Shown here: positions 25,858-34,280 of the stretch, piece after piece
How positions within the stretch are numbered: position 1 is the first letter of the stretch
How the letters are laid out: each line of letters opens with the position of its first letter
Source: Adlercreutzia mucosicola DSM 19490
Lineage (GTDB): Bacteria; Actinomycetota; Coriobacteriia; Coriobacteriales; Eggerthellaceae
DNA length: 64,000 bases
Reading direction: 5' to 3'
NCBI RefSeq assembly: GCF_000422625.1
Contig: NZ_AUGK01000003.1
Span: 258,813-322,812, forward strand
The notes under the pieces: model-generated
What the model saw: the letters and a program-made list of their open reading frames with translations, nothing else
Database searches by the model: none
What the model was told of the DNA's origin: nothing
Translations under genes and position numbers: made by a program

Positions 25858-26535
25858 TTGAGATTCGTTGCATCGGTTTCCTTTGGAAAAGACAGCTTGG
25901 CGATGCTGCACCTGCTTCTTGAGCAGAGACGGTCGCTTGACGAGGTGGTCTTCTACGACACAGGGGCGGAGTTCGATTGCATCTACCGAGAGCGCGATCG
26001 CATCTTGCCGCTTCTCGAAGAGCGCCACATTAAGTACACCGAGCTGCATCCAGCGGAACCGTTCTTCTACCAGATGTTCGCGCATCCCGTACACAGCAGG
26101 AAGACCGGCGGGGTTCACAAGCACGGCTACGGTTGGTGCGGAGGGTCATGCCGTTGGGGCACCACCTATAAGAACCTAGCGATTGCTAAACACCTGCGCG
26201 GCTATCAAGAGAAGGTCGTCCAATACGTAGGCATAGCAGCCGATGAGAAGAATCGCATCGGCGACAAGTGCTACCCGTTGCTCGACTACAACATGACAGA
26301 GCGAGAGTGCTTGGCTTACTGCTACGAGCAAGGTCATGAATGGTTAGAGGATGGTGTAAGACTCTACGACGTTCTCGACAGAGTTTCATGTTGGTGCTGT
26401 AGGAACAAGAACCGGAAAGAGCTTAAAGCAATCCACGATAACCTCCCTCGCTATTGGGAGCGTCTTGAAGCGCTGGAAGCCGTTCTGGGGAACATGAAGG
26501 GTAAGCCCCTTAATGAGGTGGTCTCATGCAGTTAG
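25858..26535 (+). CDS. PAPS-reductase-family PP-loop protein
   Basis: The 225-residue protein has an ATP-pyrophosphatase PP-loop near its start (SVSFGKDSLA). A family-typical aromatic and Cys-rich region follows: GYGWCGGSCRWGTTYK, and a late CWCCRNKN cluster. Phage members of the phosphoadenosine phosphosulfate reductase family are common, mostly without known substrate; the paired cysteines suggest an iron-sulfur or zinc site. The start is taken as TTG 25858, 8 bases after GGAGG; a GTG at 25849 overlaps that site. It overlaps the polymerase gene by 10 bases. Confidence 0.82.
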   Translation: MRFVASVSFGKDSLAMLHLLLEQRRSLDEVVFYDTGAEFDCIYRERDRILPLLEERHIKYTELHPAEPFFYQMFAHPVHSRKTGGVHKHGYGWCGGSCRWGTTYKNLAIAKHLRGYQEKVVQYVGIAADEKNRIGDKCYPLLDYNMTERECLAYCYEQGHEWLEDGVRLYDVLDRVSCWCCRNKNRKELKAIHDNLPRYWERLEALEAVLGNMKGKPLNEVVSCS

Positions 26536-29264
26536 ACGACCTCGACCTCATCGTTTACGACTTCGAGGTGTTCGCGCATGACTGGTTGGTCGTGTTCAAG
26601 GATCAGCTCGGCACCTACACGAGCTTCTGGAACGACCCCGAGAACCTTTACGACTTCATGAACGCCAACGAGGAAGCTGTATTCGTGGGCTTCAACTCGA
26701 AACACTACGACCAGTACATCTTGAAAGCTCTCATGGCCGGATGCACTCCGGAGGAAGCGAAAGAGGTCAACGACTTCATCATCGAGTCGGGAGACCCGGG
26801 CTGGCAGCACCCGTACCTGAACATAGCGGGCGAGCCGAGGTTCTGGTTCAACAACTCGGACTTGATGGACGACATGATGAAGGGCACGTCCCTGAAATCA
26901 ATCGAAGGCCATCTGGGAATGAGCGTGGAAGAGTCCACGGTCGATTTCACCTACACGAAGAAGCTCACCGAAGAGCAGAGGAAGGAGGTGGAGCATTACT
27001 GCCGTCACGACGTTGACGCCACGATGGAGCTGCTAGAGCTTCGCAAGGACTACCTTGAAACCAAGATGCACCTTGCGGGCATGGCGGACATCAACCAGAT
27101 CAGGGCACTCAACATGACAGACCCGATGCTCGCGGCGGCTTTCATGGGCGCTACGGCTGTGGCCGACATCGCCGAGGACGAACGCGACTACGAGTTCCCG
27201 GGCAGGCTTGAGTATCGCTTCATACCCACCGAGGTTCTAGCGTTCTTTGAGCGCATCTGGAACGACGAGATTCCCGACGATGAGCTGTTCAGCTCGAAGT
27301 TGGAGATCGACATCGGAGGGTGCCCGACGGTCTACGGTTTCGGCGGCATCCACGGGGCGCTTCCGAAGTACAGGCAGAAGGCCACAGAGGACACGCTGAT
27401 CCTCAACTACGACGTGGCGAGCCTGTACCCGTCTCTCATGATCGAGTACGGCTACGTAAGCCGCGCAGTGCCTTCCCCGGAGGTCTTTGCCAACGTCCGC
27501 TCAGAGCGATTCGATGCGAAGGCCAAGGGCGACAAGAAAACGGCCAACGCGCTCAAGTCGCCCCTCAACAAAGCGTACGGGGCGATGCTGAACAAGTACA
27601 ACCCCATGTACGACCCGAAGATGGCGAGGAGCGTGTGCATCAGCGGCCAGCTCTCGATCACCGAACTTGCGGTGGTCTACTCACGCATCGAGGGCTTGCA
27701 GATCATCCAACTCAACACCGATGGCATCATGGTGAGCATCCCGAAGGAAAGCTACAGAGAGCTTGTCGCCGTCAACGACTGGTGGCAGCAGCAGACCTCT
27801 CTAGTTCTCGAAGAGGACAAGATTGACTTCATCTGGCAGAAGGACGTGAACAACTACGTCTGCCGCAAGATGGACGGTACGGAGAAGGTCAAGGGTGGCT
27901 ATCTGGTCAGGGGCGTGAACCCCATCGGAGCTTGGTCTGTGAACTTCAACGCGACGATCGTCGCAGAAGCCCTCAAGAAGTACCTGCTGGACGGCATCCC
28001 TGTCGCAGACACCATCAACGCTTGCGACGACCCCTACCAGTTCCAGCTCATCGCCAAGGCGGGCGGCAAATACAGCCGCGTTTATCAAGAGATTTTCCCC
28101 GAGCCTGTCGGCGAAGCGGGCACAGAGACAGTGGAGCGCCAGAAGTGCAACCGCGTCTTCGCCTGCAACGACGAGCGCTACGGGCGTCTCTACAAGGTCA
28201 AGAAATCCGACGGCAAGGTGGCGAAGATCGAGAGCCTTCCCGAACACTGCCTTGTCTGGAACGACGACCTTCAAAAGAATCCGCCAGCGATTTCGTTAAT
28301 AGACAAGTCGTACTACATCCAGCTCGCAGAGAAGCGGGCGCAAGACTTCAAGGAGAGTGAAATGGCAACTACGACAGAAACCAAGTCGGCTCCCAAACGA
28401 GCTGCATCTAAGACGAGCAAGACCGAAGACTACAGCAAGCTGAACGTCTATCAGAAGCTCGCGATTGCACGACGCATGATCCTCGACGAGAGGCTGGTGC
28501 CGAGCGGCAAGAACTTCCACTTGGAGTTCGAGTTCTTCGAGTTGAAGGACATCACACCGGCGCAAACCCGAATCTTCGAGAAGGTCGGCCTGATCGAGCT
28601 GTTCGATGAGGTCAAGCGCGGCAAGACCTTCCTGACCGATGTCAGCGAGGACGGTACCCGCAATCTCATCGACGAGCGCGAGCCTGAGCATTACGCCTTG
28701 TCCCGCGTCATCAACACCGACCAGCCTGAGGAGTTCATCGAGTTCCGCACCGACTGGGCAGAGCTTGAGCCGATCGTCAGCAAGCAGACGGGCAAGGAAG
28801 CCCAGAACGCCTTGCAGCGCAAGGGCAGCGAGACGACCTATTTGCGCCGCTACAACAAGCTGAAAGTCCTCGATCTCACCGAGACCGACGCCAACGAAGC
28901 GAACAGCGGTGCCGAAGAGGAGAAGACCCCGGCCAAGTCGGCCAGCGACTCAGCCAAGCCCGTGCGCAAGACCACCACTCGAAAGTCCGCTGCCAAGCCC
29001 TCTACCGAAGCCGACAAGAAGGCTGCTGCGAAGAAGGTCACCAACGCCGACGGCAAGGCCAACAACTTGCAAGTGACGCAGCTCAAGAAGGCCATCAAGA
29101 CCTTGAAGACCGAATACGGCGACAAGCCGGAGGTTGGTGCCTACATCACCGAGCTTGGTGCGTCCACTAACAACCTAAAGGACATCACCAAGACCCAAGC
29201 CGAGGAAGCCATTCAGGCCATCGGCGAAATGAAGGAGAAGTTCGACACGGAAGGAGCTGAGTAA
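26526..29264 (+). CDS. Family B-like DNA polymerase fused in frame to an ERF-like annealing protein
   Basis: A single 912-residue frame. Residues 1-612 hold a 3'-5' exonuclease (YDFEVF with Asp12 and Glu14; GFNSKHYDQYIL; HYCRHDVDATMELL). The polymerase follows with motif A (YDVASLYPSLM, about 295-305), motif B (LKSPLNKAYGAML, about 342) and motif C (LNTDGIMV, Asn397-Thr-Asp). Motif C has Asn in place of the first Asp of the usual DTD. Residues 613-912 are an ERF/SSAP-like annealing protein with a Lys/Ala-rich tail. An independent start for that part is visible at 28362. In related phages these are usually two genes, so this looks like stop-codon loss. Confidence 0.85.
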   Translation: MQLDDLDLIVYDFEVFAHDWLVVFKDQLGTYTSFWNDPENLYDFMNANEEAVFVGFNSKHYDQYILKALMAGCTPEEAKEVNDFIIESGDPGWQHPYLNIAGEPRFWFNNSDLMDDMMKGTSLKSIEGHLGMSVEESTVDFTYTKKLTEEQRKEVEHYCRHDVDATMELLELRKDYLETKMHLAGMADINQIRALNMTDPMLAAAFMGATAVADIAEDERDYEFPGRLEYRFIPTEVLAFFERIWNDEIPDDELFSSKLEIDIGGCPTVYGFGGIHGALPKYRQKATEDTLILNYDVASLYPSLMIEYGYVSRAVPSPEVFANVRSERFDAKAKGDKKTANALKSPLNKAYGAMLNKYNPMYDPKMARSVCISGQLSITELAVVYSRIEGLQIIQLNTDGIMVSIPKESYRELVAVNDWWQQQTSLVLEEDKIDFIWQKDVNNYVCRKMDGTEKVKGGYLVRGVNPIGAWSVNFNATIVAEALKKYLLDGIPVADTINACDDPYQFQLIAKAGGKYSRVYQEIFPEPVGEAGTETVERQKCNRVFACNDERYGRLYKVKKSDGKVAKIESLPEHCLVWNDDLQKNPPAISLIDKSYYIQLAEKRAQDFKESEMATTTETKSAPKRAASKTSKTEDYSKLNVYQKLAIARRMILDERLVPSGKNFHLEFEFFELKDITPAQTRIFEKVGLIELFDEVKRGKTFLTDVSEDGTRNLIDEREPEHYALSRVINTDQPEEFIEFRTDWAELEPIVSKQTGKEAQNALQRKGSETTYLRRYNKLKVLDLTETDANEANSGAEEEKTPAKSASDSAKPVRKTTTRKSAAKPSTEADKKAAAKKVTNADGKANNLQVTQLKKAIKTLKTEYGDKPEVGAYITELGASTNNLKDITKTQAEEAIQAIGEMKEKFDTEGAE
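28362..29264 (+). CDS. ERF-like single-strand annealing protein, internal in-frame start
   Basis: Within the polymerase frame an ATG at 28362 follows AAGGAG by 6 bases. The 300-residue product would begin MATTTETKSAPK, then KLNVYQKLAIARRMILDERL, FELKDITPAQTRIFEKVGLI and LQRKGSETTYLRRYNKL. The last segment matches the ERF/Sak pattern around a conserved QxxGxxxTYxRRY. ERF proteins pair complementary strands and typically act with an exonuclease such as the YqaJ protein at 29494. It may be made both as a fusion and separately. Family assignment is moderate. Confidence 0.65.
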   Translation: MATTTETKSAPKRAASKTSKTEDYSKLNVYQKLAIARRMILDERLVPSGKNFHLEFEFFELKDITPAQTRIFEKVGLIELFDEVKRGKTFLTDVSEDGTRNLIDEREPEHYALSRVINTDQPEEFIEFRTDWAELEPIVSKQTGKEAQNALQRKGSETTYLRRYNKLKVLDLTETDANEANSGAEEEKTPAKSASDSAKPVRKTTTRKSAAKPSTEADKKAAAKKVTNADGKANNLQVTQLKKAIKTLKTEYGDKPEVGAYITELGASTNNLKDITKTQAEEAIQAIGEMKEKFDTEGAE

Positions 29265-29266
29265 GC

Positions 29267-29494
29267 ATGTCGAATATCAACATCGAGATCGAGGTCGTAG
29301 ACCTCTCCTGCGACGAGGAGAAGGTTCTGTTGCTGTGCGACAAGATTACCGAGGCTGCTGACGAAGTTGGGGTCAACCCGATCGAAATGGGAGCCGCGCT
29401 CGGGAAGCTGCAAGACTGGGTGTTCAAGGACTACGGCGTCCTAGCGCCTACAGATGGCGTCATCAAGTTCCTCAAAGAGGAGGTGGAGCTGTAA
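29267..29494 (+). CDS. Small phage protein (75 aa)
   Basis: This acidic 75-residue protein lies between the annealase and exonuclease genes, ATG 29267 after GAAGGAGCTGAG. Its stop overlaps by one base the start of the next gene. It contains DEVGVNPIEMGAALGKLQDW. No family is recognised; position suggests an accessory to recombination. Confidence 0.75.
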   Translation: MSNINIEIEVVDLSCDEEKVLLLCDKITEAADEVGVNPIEMGAALGKLQDWVFKDYGVLAPTDGVIKFLKEEVEL

Positions 29495-30546
29495 TGGACA
29501 TCCAATGGAACACCGACGGAACCATCAGCATCGACCCTCCCAAGCGCCCCAAGAAGCTCACGGGCACCCGATTCGCAAGCGTTCTGGGGATGAACCGCTG
29601 GAACACGCCGTTCCAAATCTGGTGCGACATCACCAAGGCCGTCATAGTCCCCTTCGAGGACACCAAGTACACGCTTGCCGGTAAGGCGATCGAGCCTAAG
29701 CAGATCGAGTACATGCGTGAGAGCTACGGCATGGACAACCTAGTCGATCCCACGCAGGAGTTCGGCAAGGACTACTTCTCGAAGACATACGGCAATTTCT
29801 TCGACCACGAGGTGCTTGGCGGCATGTGGGACTCGCTGCTCAAGGACGAAGACGGCAACGTGGAAGGCGTTCTTGAGTTCAAGACGACCTCGCGCCCGCA
29901 GGACTGGCTCAACGACGACGGAGAGGTCGAGCCGCCCGAGTACTACGCGTTGCAGGCCGCGCTCTACGCCTATCTGCTCGATTGCGACTACGTGGTCATG
30001 GTGGTCACGTTCCTGACCGACAAGGACTACGAGCATCCCGAGGAGTTCGTCCCCAACGCTGAGAACACGCAGCCCTACGAGTTCAACGTGTCCGAGCGCT
30101 ACCCGAACTTCGAGGAGGAGTACGTCAAGCCAGCGCTGGCTTGGTGGGATCGACACATCGAGACCGGCAACTCGCCCGAGTTCGACGAGAAGAAGGACGC
30201 CGACTACCTCAAGCTGCTGCGCAACGTGTCGCTCAACCCCAACAGCGACATCGACGCCCTGCTAAAGGAGCTGCGCGACTGCCAGAAGCGCATCGACGTA
30301 GCGGAAGCCACCGTCAAGGAGGACGCCAAGCGCGTGAAGGTCATCAAGGAACAGCTCAAGAAGTACGCGCTTGAGAACATCGGCGAGGAGGACACCCTCA
30401 CGATCGAGGGCAGCGGCGTCACCTGCAAGCTCACCAGAACCGTGGCCGTGAAGGTCAACGAGGACGCCATGCGCGACGACGGAATCTTCGACAAATACGC
30501 CGAGGAGACCGAATCGACCCGGTTCAACGTCAAGTTCGAGAAATAG
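29494..30546 (+). CDS. YqaJ-family phage exonuclease (recombinase partner)
   Basis: The 350-residue protein has a YqaJ/lambda-exo-type PD-(D/E)XK nuclease core. RFASVLGMNRWNTPFQIWCD is the family N-terminus, LAGKAIEPKQIEYM holds the first acidic residue, and GGMWDSLLKD with GVLEFKTTSR gives Asp and ExK. A helical C-terminal 120 residues follows. Such exonucleases resect double-strand ends and hand single strands to the annealing protein encoded just upstream. Confidence 0.9.
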   Translation: MDIQWNTDGTISIDPPKRPKKLTGTRFASVLGMNRWNTPFQIWCDITKAVIVPFEDTKYTLAGKAIEPKQIEYMRESYGMDNLVDPTQEFGKDYFSKTYGNFFDHEVLGGMWDSLLKDEDGNVEGVLEFKTTSRPQDWLNDDGEVEPPEYYALQAALYAYLLDCDYVVMVVTFLTDKDYEHPEEFVPNAENTQPYEFNVSERYPNFEEEYVKPALAWWDRHIETGNSPEFDEKKDADYLKLLRNVSLNPNSDIDALLKELRDCQKRIDVAEATVKEDAKRVKVIKEQLKKYALENIGEEDTLTIEGSGVTCKLTRTVAVKVNEDAMRDDGIFDKYAEETESTRFNVKFEK

Positions 30547-30560
30547 GAAGGACAGATCTA

Positions 30561-30980
30561 ATGAAACTCGGAAAAGGCTTCATCAATCTCACCGAGGGCG
30601 AGAACCAGACCCTCAAGATTTCCAAGGTCACCTACGACGAGAAGTACGACAAGTGCAAGGTGACCTTCAAGGACGATCGCGGCGGCTCCTGCACCGAGCA
30701 GTTCCTCTTCACCGGGAAGAACGGCAAGCCGAACGAGGTGGCGCTCAACATCTTCACCACGCTCGCTATGTGCGCCCTCAACGATTTCGGCATGCAGGAG
30801 ACCGAGTTCGACCCACAGGAGCTTGAGGACTGCTACGTGCAGGCAGATGTGACCAAGGACATCGTTACCGACGAGGACACTGGTCGCACCAACACTTACT
30901 ACCACGTCCGCAACTTCAAGGTCGCCGACCTCAACGACGCCGAAGCCGATGAGGAAGACGACGAGGGGCTGTTCGACTGA
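30561..30980 (+). CDS. Probable phage single-strand DNA-binding protein
   Basis: The 139-residue protein is beta-rich (CKVTFKDDRGGSCTEQFLF) and ends in an acidic tail DEEDDEGLFD, resembling the C-terminal tip of SSB and gp2.5-type proteins that recruit partners. Its position between exonuclease and VRR-NUC nuclease in the replication module fits. No OB-fold motif can be proven by eye. GGAAGGA precedes the ATG. Confidence 0.6.
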   Translation: MKLGKGFINLTEGENQTLKISKVTYDEKYDKCKVTFKDDRGGSCTEQFLFTGKNGKPNEVALNIFTTLAMCALNDFGMQETEFDPQELEDCYVQADVTKDIVTDEDTGRTNTYYHVRNFKVADLNDAEADEEDDEGLFD

Positions 30981-31339
30981 TGCGCGAGACGGCTTTCCAG
31001 AAGCAATGCCTTGACTGGATCAAGGACAACTACCGGGGCAGGCTCCTCGCCGTGAACATCCACGGCGGGGGCTACTCCAACAAGGGTTTCCCGGACATTC
31101 TCGTCTTCGGCGACCAGAAAGCCGTGGCCGTAGAGCTTAAGGCCGACAGCGGCTACAAGGTTCAGCCGGATCAGATCATCTGGCGCAGGCGCTTCAAGGC
31201 CGTGGGAACCCCCCATTACGTGATAGACGACTTCGACACCTTCGTCGAGGTCATGACCAAGGAGTTCGATTTGCATGAAGATCAAGAACGAAGTACTCAA
31301 AAAGGGCGGCAAGGTCGCCTACAAGCTCGACGCGGGTGA
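30980..31339 (+). CDS. VRR-NUC domain nuclease
   Basis: The 119-residue protein has a VRR-NUC fold: ETAFQKQCLDWI, NIHGGGYSNKGFPDILVF and VAVELKADSGYKVQPDQ give the PD-(D/E)XK residues (Asp, ExK, Gln). Stand-alone VRR-NUC nucleases are typical of phage replication modules and may resolve structured DNA. Its start shares one base with the preceding stop. The following gene begins within its last 65 bases. Confidence 0.88.
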   Translation: MRETAFQKQCLDWIKDNYRGRLLAVNIHGGGYSNKGFPDILVFGDQKAVAVELKADSGYKVQPDQIIWRRRFKAVGTPHYVIDDFDTFVEVMTKEFDLHEDQERSTQKGRQGRLQARRG

Positions 31340-31532
31340 CGGTCGCTTCACGGTCTCTGAAATGCCCGCCGAAGTTGCGGCTGAGATCATCGCCAAGGGC
31401 AAGAAGGGCGAAGAGGTGAACGGCTACATGAACATTGACGGTTGCCACTTCATTCCCTTGAACGTGATCGACTTCGAGGAAGGCGACAAGCCCGAGACAG
31501 CCGTTCCTACCAAGAGCGCCAAGAAGGACTAG
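31275..31532 (+). CDS. Small phage protein (85 aa)
   Basis: The ATG at 31275 follows AAGGAG and overlaps the end of the VRR-NUC gene by 65 bases in another frame. The charged product contains YKLDAGDGRFTVSEMPAEVAAEI and ends KSAKKD. No family is recognised. Confidence 0.7.
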   Translation: MKIKNEVLKKGGKVAYKLDAGDGRFTVSEMPAEVAAEIIAKGKKGEEVNGYMNIDGCHFIPLNVIDFEEGDKPETAVPTKSAKKD

Positions 31533-31536
31533 AGCC

Positions 31537-32331
31537 ATGGCGACGCTGATGGGAAACATACCGCCAGAGCTGAGAAGTCTTCAACGCTGGGTCTGTTCCA
31601 ATGCCGACAGCAAGATGCCCATGAGGGCGTTCGCGGCGGCGGCAGCGTCCGTAAGCAAGCCCGACACTTGGGCGTCCTTCGAGGAAGCCGAGGAGTGCAT
31701 CGAAGACGGAATCTACGAGTACGCGGGCTTCGTCTTCGATTCCGACGGCTTCGTCGGAATCGACATTGACTGCGGCTTCGACGAGGACGGCCTTCCGACT
31801 GATGAAGCTCTCGCCGCCATAAGCGCATGCAAGAGCTACACGGAGGTGTCCAAGAGCGGCAAGGGCTTTCACATCATCTGCAAGGGCGACATCCCGTTCC
31901 GTGGCAAGAACAACCGCAAGGGATGGGAGATATACCGCGAGGGGCGCTTCTTCGTCCTCACTGGGCAGACCGTTATGTTCACAGACATCGCGGAAGCCCA
32001 AGAGGGTATCGACGCCGTTCTCGAAGCCCACTTCTCCGATGAGGTGGCGGAATCGTCAAGTAAATCGGGAAACCGCCAGAAGATTTGGAAGCCCTCCTAC
32101 ACGCTCAGAAGCAACGGGAAGGTTCCGCTTTGCCCGACGTTCGAGCCGGTGACGAGTGGCAGCAGACATCTGTCGCTCGTTAGCTACTGCGGCCAGATTC
32201 ACAGGGCGCTCGCACACAAGGAGACGCTGTTGAAGATGGCTCTGACGGTGAACGAGCACTACATGGAGCCGCCCTTGGGGGAGGAAGAGGTTCGCCAGAT
32301 CGTAGATTCGGTCACTAGGTACAGGAGGTAG
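31537..32331 (+). CDS. Phage primase-polymerase (prim-pol) with PriCT-like C-terminus
   Basis: The 264-residue protein has LQRWVCSNAD, YAGFVFDSDGFVGIDIDCG (catalytic acidic strand DIDC) and SYTEVSKSGKGFHIICKG (conserved Ser/Lys/His). These are the primase-polymerase N-terminal features. The C-terminal SRHLSLVSYCGQIH and EEEVRQIVDSV resemble PriCT. It should lay primers for the SF3 helicase encoded at 37344. AAGGACTAG precedes the ATG. Confidence 0.85.
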   Translation: MATLMGNIPPELRSLQRWVCSNADSKMPMRAFAAAAASVSKPDTWASFEEAEECIEDGIYEYAGFVFDSDGFVGIDIDCGFDEDGLPTDEALAAISACKSYTEVSKSGKGFHIICKGDIPFRGKNNRKGWEIYREGRFFVLTGQTVMFTDIAEAQEGIDAVLEAHFSDEVAESSSKSGNRQKIWKPSYTLRSNGKVPLCPTFEPVTSGSRHLSLVSYCGQIHRALAHKETLLKMALTVNEHYMEPPLGEEEVRQIVDSVTRYRR

Positions 32332-32333
32332 AA

Positions 32334-32597
32334 ATGGAGCATTACCTAGACGACTGCACCGATCCCGTGTTGCTCAGACGCAACACGACGAGCCTGAGCA
32401 AGTTCTCAGAGGAGCTTGTGATCGCCTTCCTCAAGGGCTGCGCCCCGAAGGCTTATGTGAGACACGAATCTTGCCCATTCGATTTCGAGACGCTTTACAA
32501 GGGTCTTTACAACGTGAGTCGCAAGAACGACTTCAAGAACCTAGTGAAGGTTCACAGGCAAGAAGGAAAAATCATGTTACTGAGGTGCAGAAAATGA
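32334..32597 (+). CDS. Small phage protein (87 aa)
   Basis: It starts 2 bases after the prim-pol stop, with a ribosome site inside that gene's end (ACAGGAGG). The product is basic, containing SKFSEELVIAFLKGCAPKAY. No family is recognised. It overlaps the next gene as ATGA. Confidence 0.7.
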   Translation: MEHYLDDCTDPVLLRRNTTSLSKFSEELVIAFLKGCAPKAYVRHESCPFDFETLYKGLYNVSRKNDFKNLVKVHRQEGKIMLLRCRK

Positions 32598-32887
32598 TTG
32601 TCGAGATAGAGAACTACCAGATACGTCCCTATCCGAACAACCTGTGCTGGGAGGTTTGGAAGTTCAGGGACGTTAAGAAGAAGGATGGTTCGGTGAAGAG
32701 AGAGTGGGTGTCGGAAGGATGCTATCCCTCCACGCTCGATCAAGCACTGAACATCGTACACGAGCGCCTGCTCAAAGAAGGCGGCTCGGTCGTCGGGATC
32801 GAGGATGCCGTGAAGGCAGTAAAAGCGCAGGCGAAGGTCATCGCCAAGGCGGCAGACAAGGCCGCTAAGGAGGTGGGAAGCCGATGA
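32594..32887 (+). CDS. Small phage protein (97 aa)
   Basis: The ATG at 32594 follows GAGG and overlaps the preceding stop. The N-terminal half is beta-like (YPNNLCWEVWKFRDVKKKDG); the C-terminal half is a Lys/Ala-rich helix (KAVKAQAKVIAKAADKAAKE). It resembles small phage proteins of the DUF5405 type, but this is weak. It overlaps the MazG-zincin gene by 4 bases. Confidence 0.72.
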   Translation: MIVEIENYQIRPYPNNLCWEVWKFRDVKKKDGSVKREWVSEGCYPSTLDQALNIVHERLLKEGGSVVGIEDAVKAVKAQAKVIAKAADKAAKEVGSR

Positions 32888-33558
32888 GCTACTGCTTCAA
32901 TTTCCCACCCGCCAAGTTCGTTCCGCCCGAGGGGCTTACACGTGCCGGTCAAGCAGACCATATCGTCGAGGAAGCCGCCGAGCTTTTCGCGGAAGCGACC
33001 AGCGATGCGGCGAACCCTCCCGAGAAATACATCGAGGAGGTGCTTGACTGCATTCATGCCTGCGAGACCGCGTTGCGCGAGTTCGACCCGGAGATCGTGT
33101 TGAGGGTAGCCGACGCCGTGGTCGCGAAGAACAAGGATCGCGGCTACTACGGCGATGATACGGCGACGCTTAGCTACATGTCCATCACAGACATGCTCCC
33201 TCCCGTCGATGTGGCGCTCTGCTACTCGGAGGAAGAGGTCGCAACCCACCTGATGCAGTTCGGGCTGACGCCCGGGGAGGTGCCGATGTGCGGCAGGACG
33301 GTCGGCGAAGCCATCACGTGCAGGAGCGACGAGGGGCGCTTCGTGGCCTGCGTCCGCATGAGCGAGCGCCCGAATGACCGAGAAGCCATGATGGGCGTCC
33401 TCGTACACGAGACGACGCACGTCGCCACCAGATACCTCGAATCTCTCGGTTGCGAGACGGTCGATGACGAGATTCGCGCCTATGTGTCGCAGTCGATCGG
33501 TCAGGCGCTATTGGAAGAGTACCTGCTCCACATGGAGCGTTCTGAGAACAAGGAGTAA
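32884..33558 (+). CDS. MazG-like domain fused to zincin-type metallopeptidase domain
   Basis: In this 224-residue protein, residues 1-95 resemble a MazG-like nucleotide pyrophosphohydrolase, with acidic helices IVEEAAELFAEA and YIEEVLDCIHACE carrying the E-x-x-E and E-x-x-D pattern. Residues 96-224 contain VLVHETTHVATRYLESLG, an HExxH zinc motif (His175-His179), with a downstream acidic helix DDEIRAYVSQS that could supply the third ligand. MazG-like proteins clear NTPs; the zincin's target is unknown. One frame covers both domains with no internal ribosome site, so a true fusion is likely. Confidence 0.7.
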   Translation: MSYCFNFPPAKFVPPEGLTRAGQADHIVEEAAELFAEATSDAANPPEKYIEEVLDCIHACETALREFDPEIVLRVADAVVAKNKDRGYYGDDTATLSYMSITDMLPPVDVALCYSEEEVATHLMQFGLTPGEVPMCGRTVGEAITCRSDEGRFVACVRMSERPNDREAMMGVLVHETTHVATRYLESLGCETVDDEIRAYVSQSIGQALLEEYLLHMERSENKE

Positions 33559-33562
33559 TGAC

Positions 33563-33901
33563 ATGCCATCTAAAGACAACTATTACGATTGGCGCACCCT
33601 CGGTGGAAGCGTTGCACTGATTTCTTATCCGGATCAGAAGCGGTACATCGAGCGAGTCCTCTACAACGCACCCGCGACGATCATCTTTTGGTCTGACGGC
33701 GAGAAGACCGTCGTGAAGTGCCACGAGTGCGTCATGAGCGGTCAGTGCAAGCGATTCCGCACGAAGGACGGTGCCTGCGGGTGTCAGGCGTTCCACGACG
33801 GTAACCCTGCCCTGTGGCGTCGCGAGGGTGTGGTTAACGCGTCCCTCAAACGCACGTTCCCGAACTACATCGACCAGCTCAGCAAGGCGCTCGGTGAGTA
33901 G
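33563..33901 (+). CDS. Phage protein with Cys-rich segment (112 aa)
   Basis: The ATG at 33563 follows AAGGAG. ISYPDQKRYIERVLYNAPATI leads to a Cys/His-rich stretch CHECVMSGQCKRF...GACGCQAF, a possible zinc site. No family is recognised. Confidence 0.75.
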   Translation: MPSKDNYYDWRTLGGSVALISYPDQKRYIERVLYNAPATIIFWSDGEKTVVKCHECVMSGQCKRFRTKDGACGCQAFHDGNPALWRREGVVNASLKRTFPNYIDQLSKALGE

Positions 33902-33903
33902 AC

Positions 33904-34092
33904 ATGAAGATCACCGCCAAGCATATCGAGATCAATACCAGCTTCGACTACCGGCTGCCGCATCTGACTATCGAGTTCGCCATCAAGGAGATCGAGGATC
34001 GCGACGAGATTAACAACATCCAGAACCTTCTGGGTGTTGATGTCGAGCTTAACCTTCCGAGGAGGATTCAGAAATGTTCAAGCAGAAGATAA
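33904..34092 (+). CDS. Small phage protein (62 aa)
   Basis: It starts 2 bases after the previous stop and has no strong ribosome site of its own beyond GGTGAGTAG. The product starts MKITAKHIEINTSFDYRLP. It overlaps the next gene. No family is recognised. Confidence 0.55.
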   Translation: MKITAKHIEINTSFDYRLPHLTIEFAIKEIEDRDEINNIQNLLGVDVELNLPRRIQKCSSRR

Positions 34093-34280
34093 CCGCCTGG
34101 GCGATCTGCGACGACTGCGGCGCGACGCGCAAGGAGCAGTCCCAACACGGAGAGGGCTTCGACGGCATCGTAGAGCGCCTTCGGTCTAAAGGGTGGCACA
34201 TCCCCGACGACCCGGACAACGAAGGCTGTTACTGCCCCACGTGCGCCGAGCAGCGCGACCATGGAGGTGATGCAGCATGA
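34074..34280 (+). CDS. Small zinc-ribbon phage protein (68 aa)
   Basis: Two CxxC pairs (ICDDCG and CYCPTC) flank a helix (FDGIVERLRSKGW), consistent with a zinc ribbon. The ATG follows GAGGATTCAG. It overlaps the following gene by 4 bases. Confidence 0.75.
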   Translation: MFKQKITAWAICDDCGATRKEQSQHGEGFDGIVERLRSKGWHIPDDPDNEGCYCPTCAEQRDHGGDAA

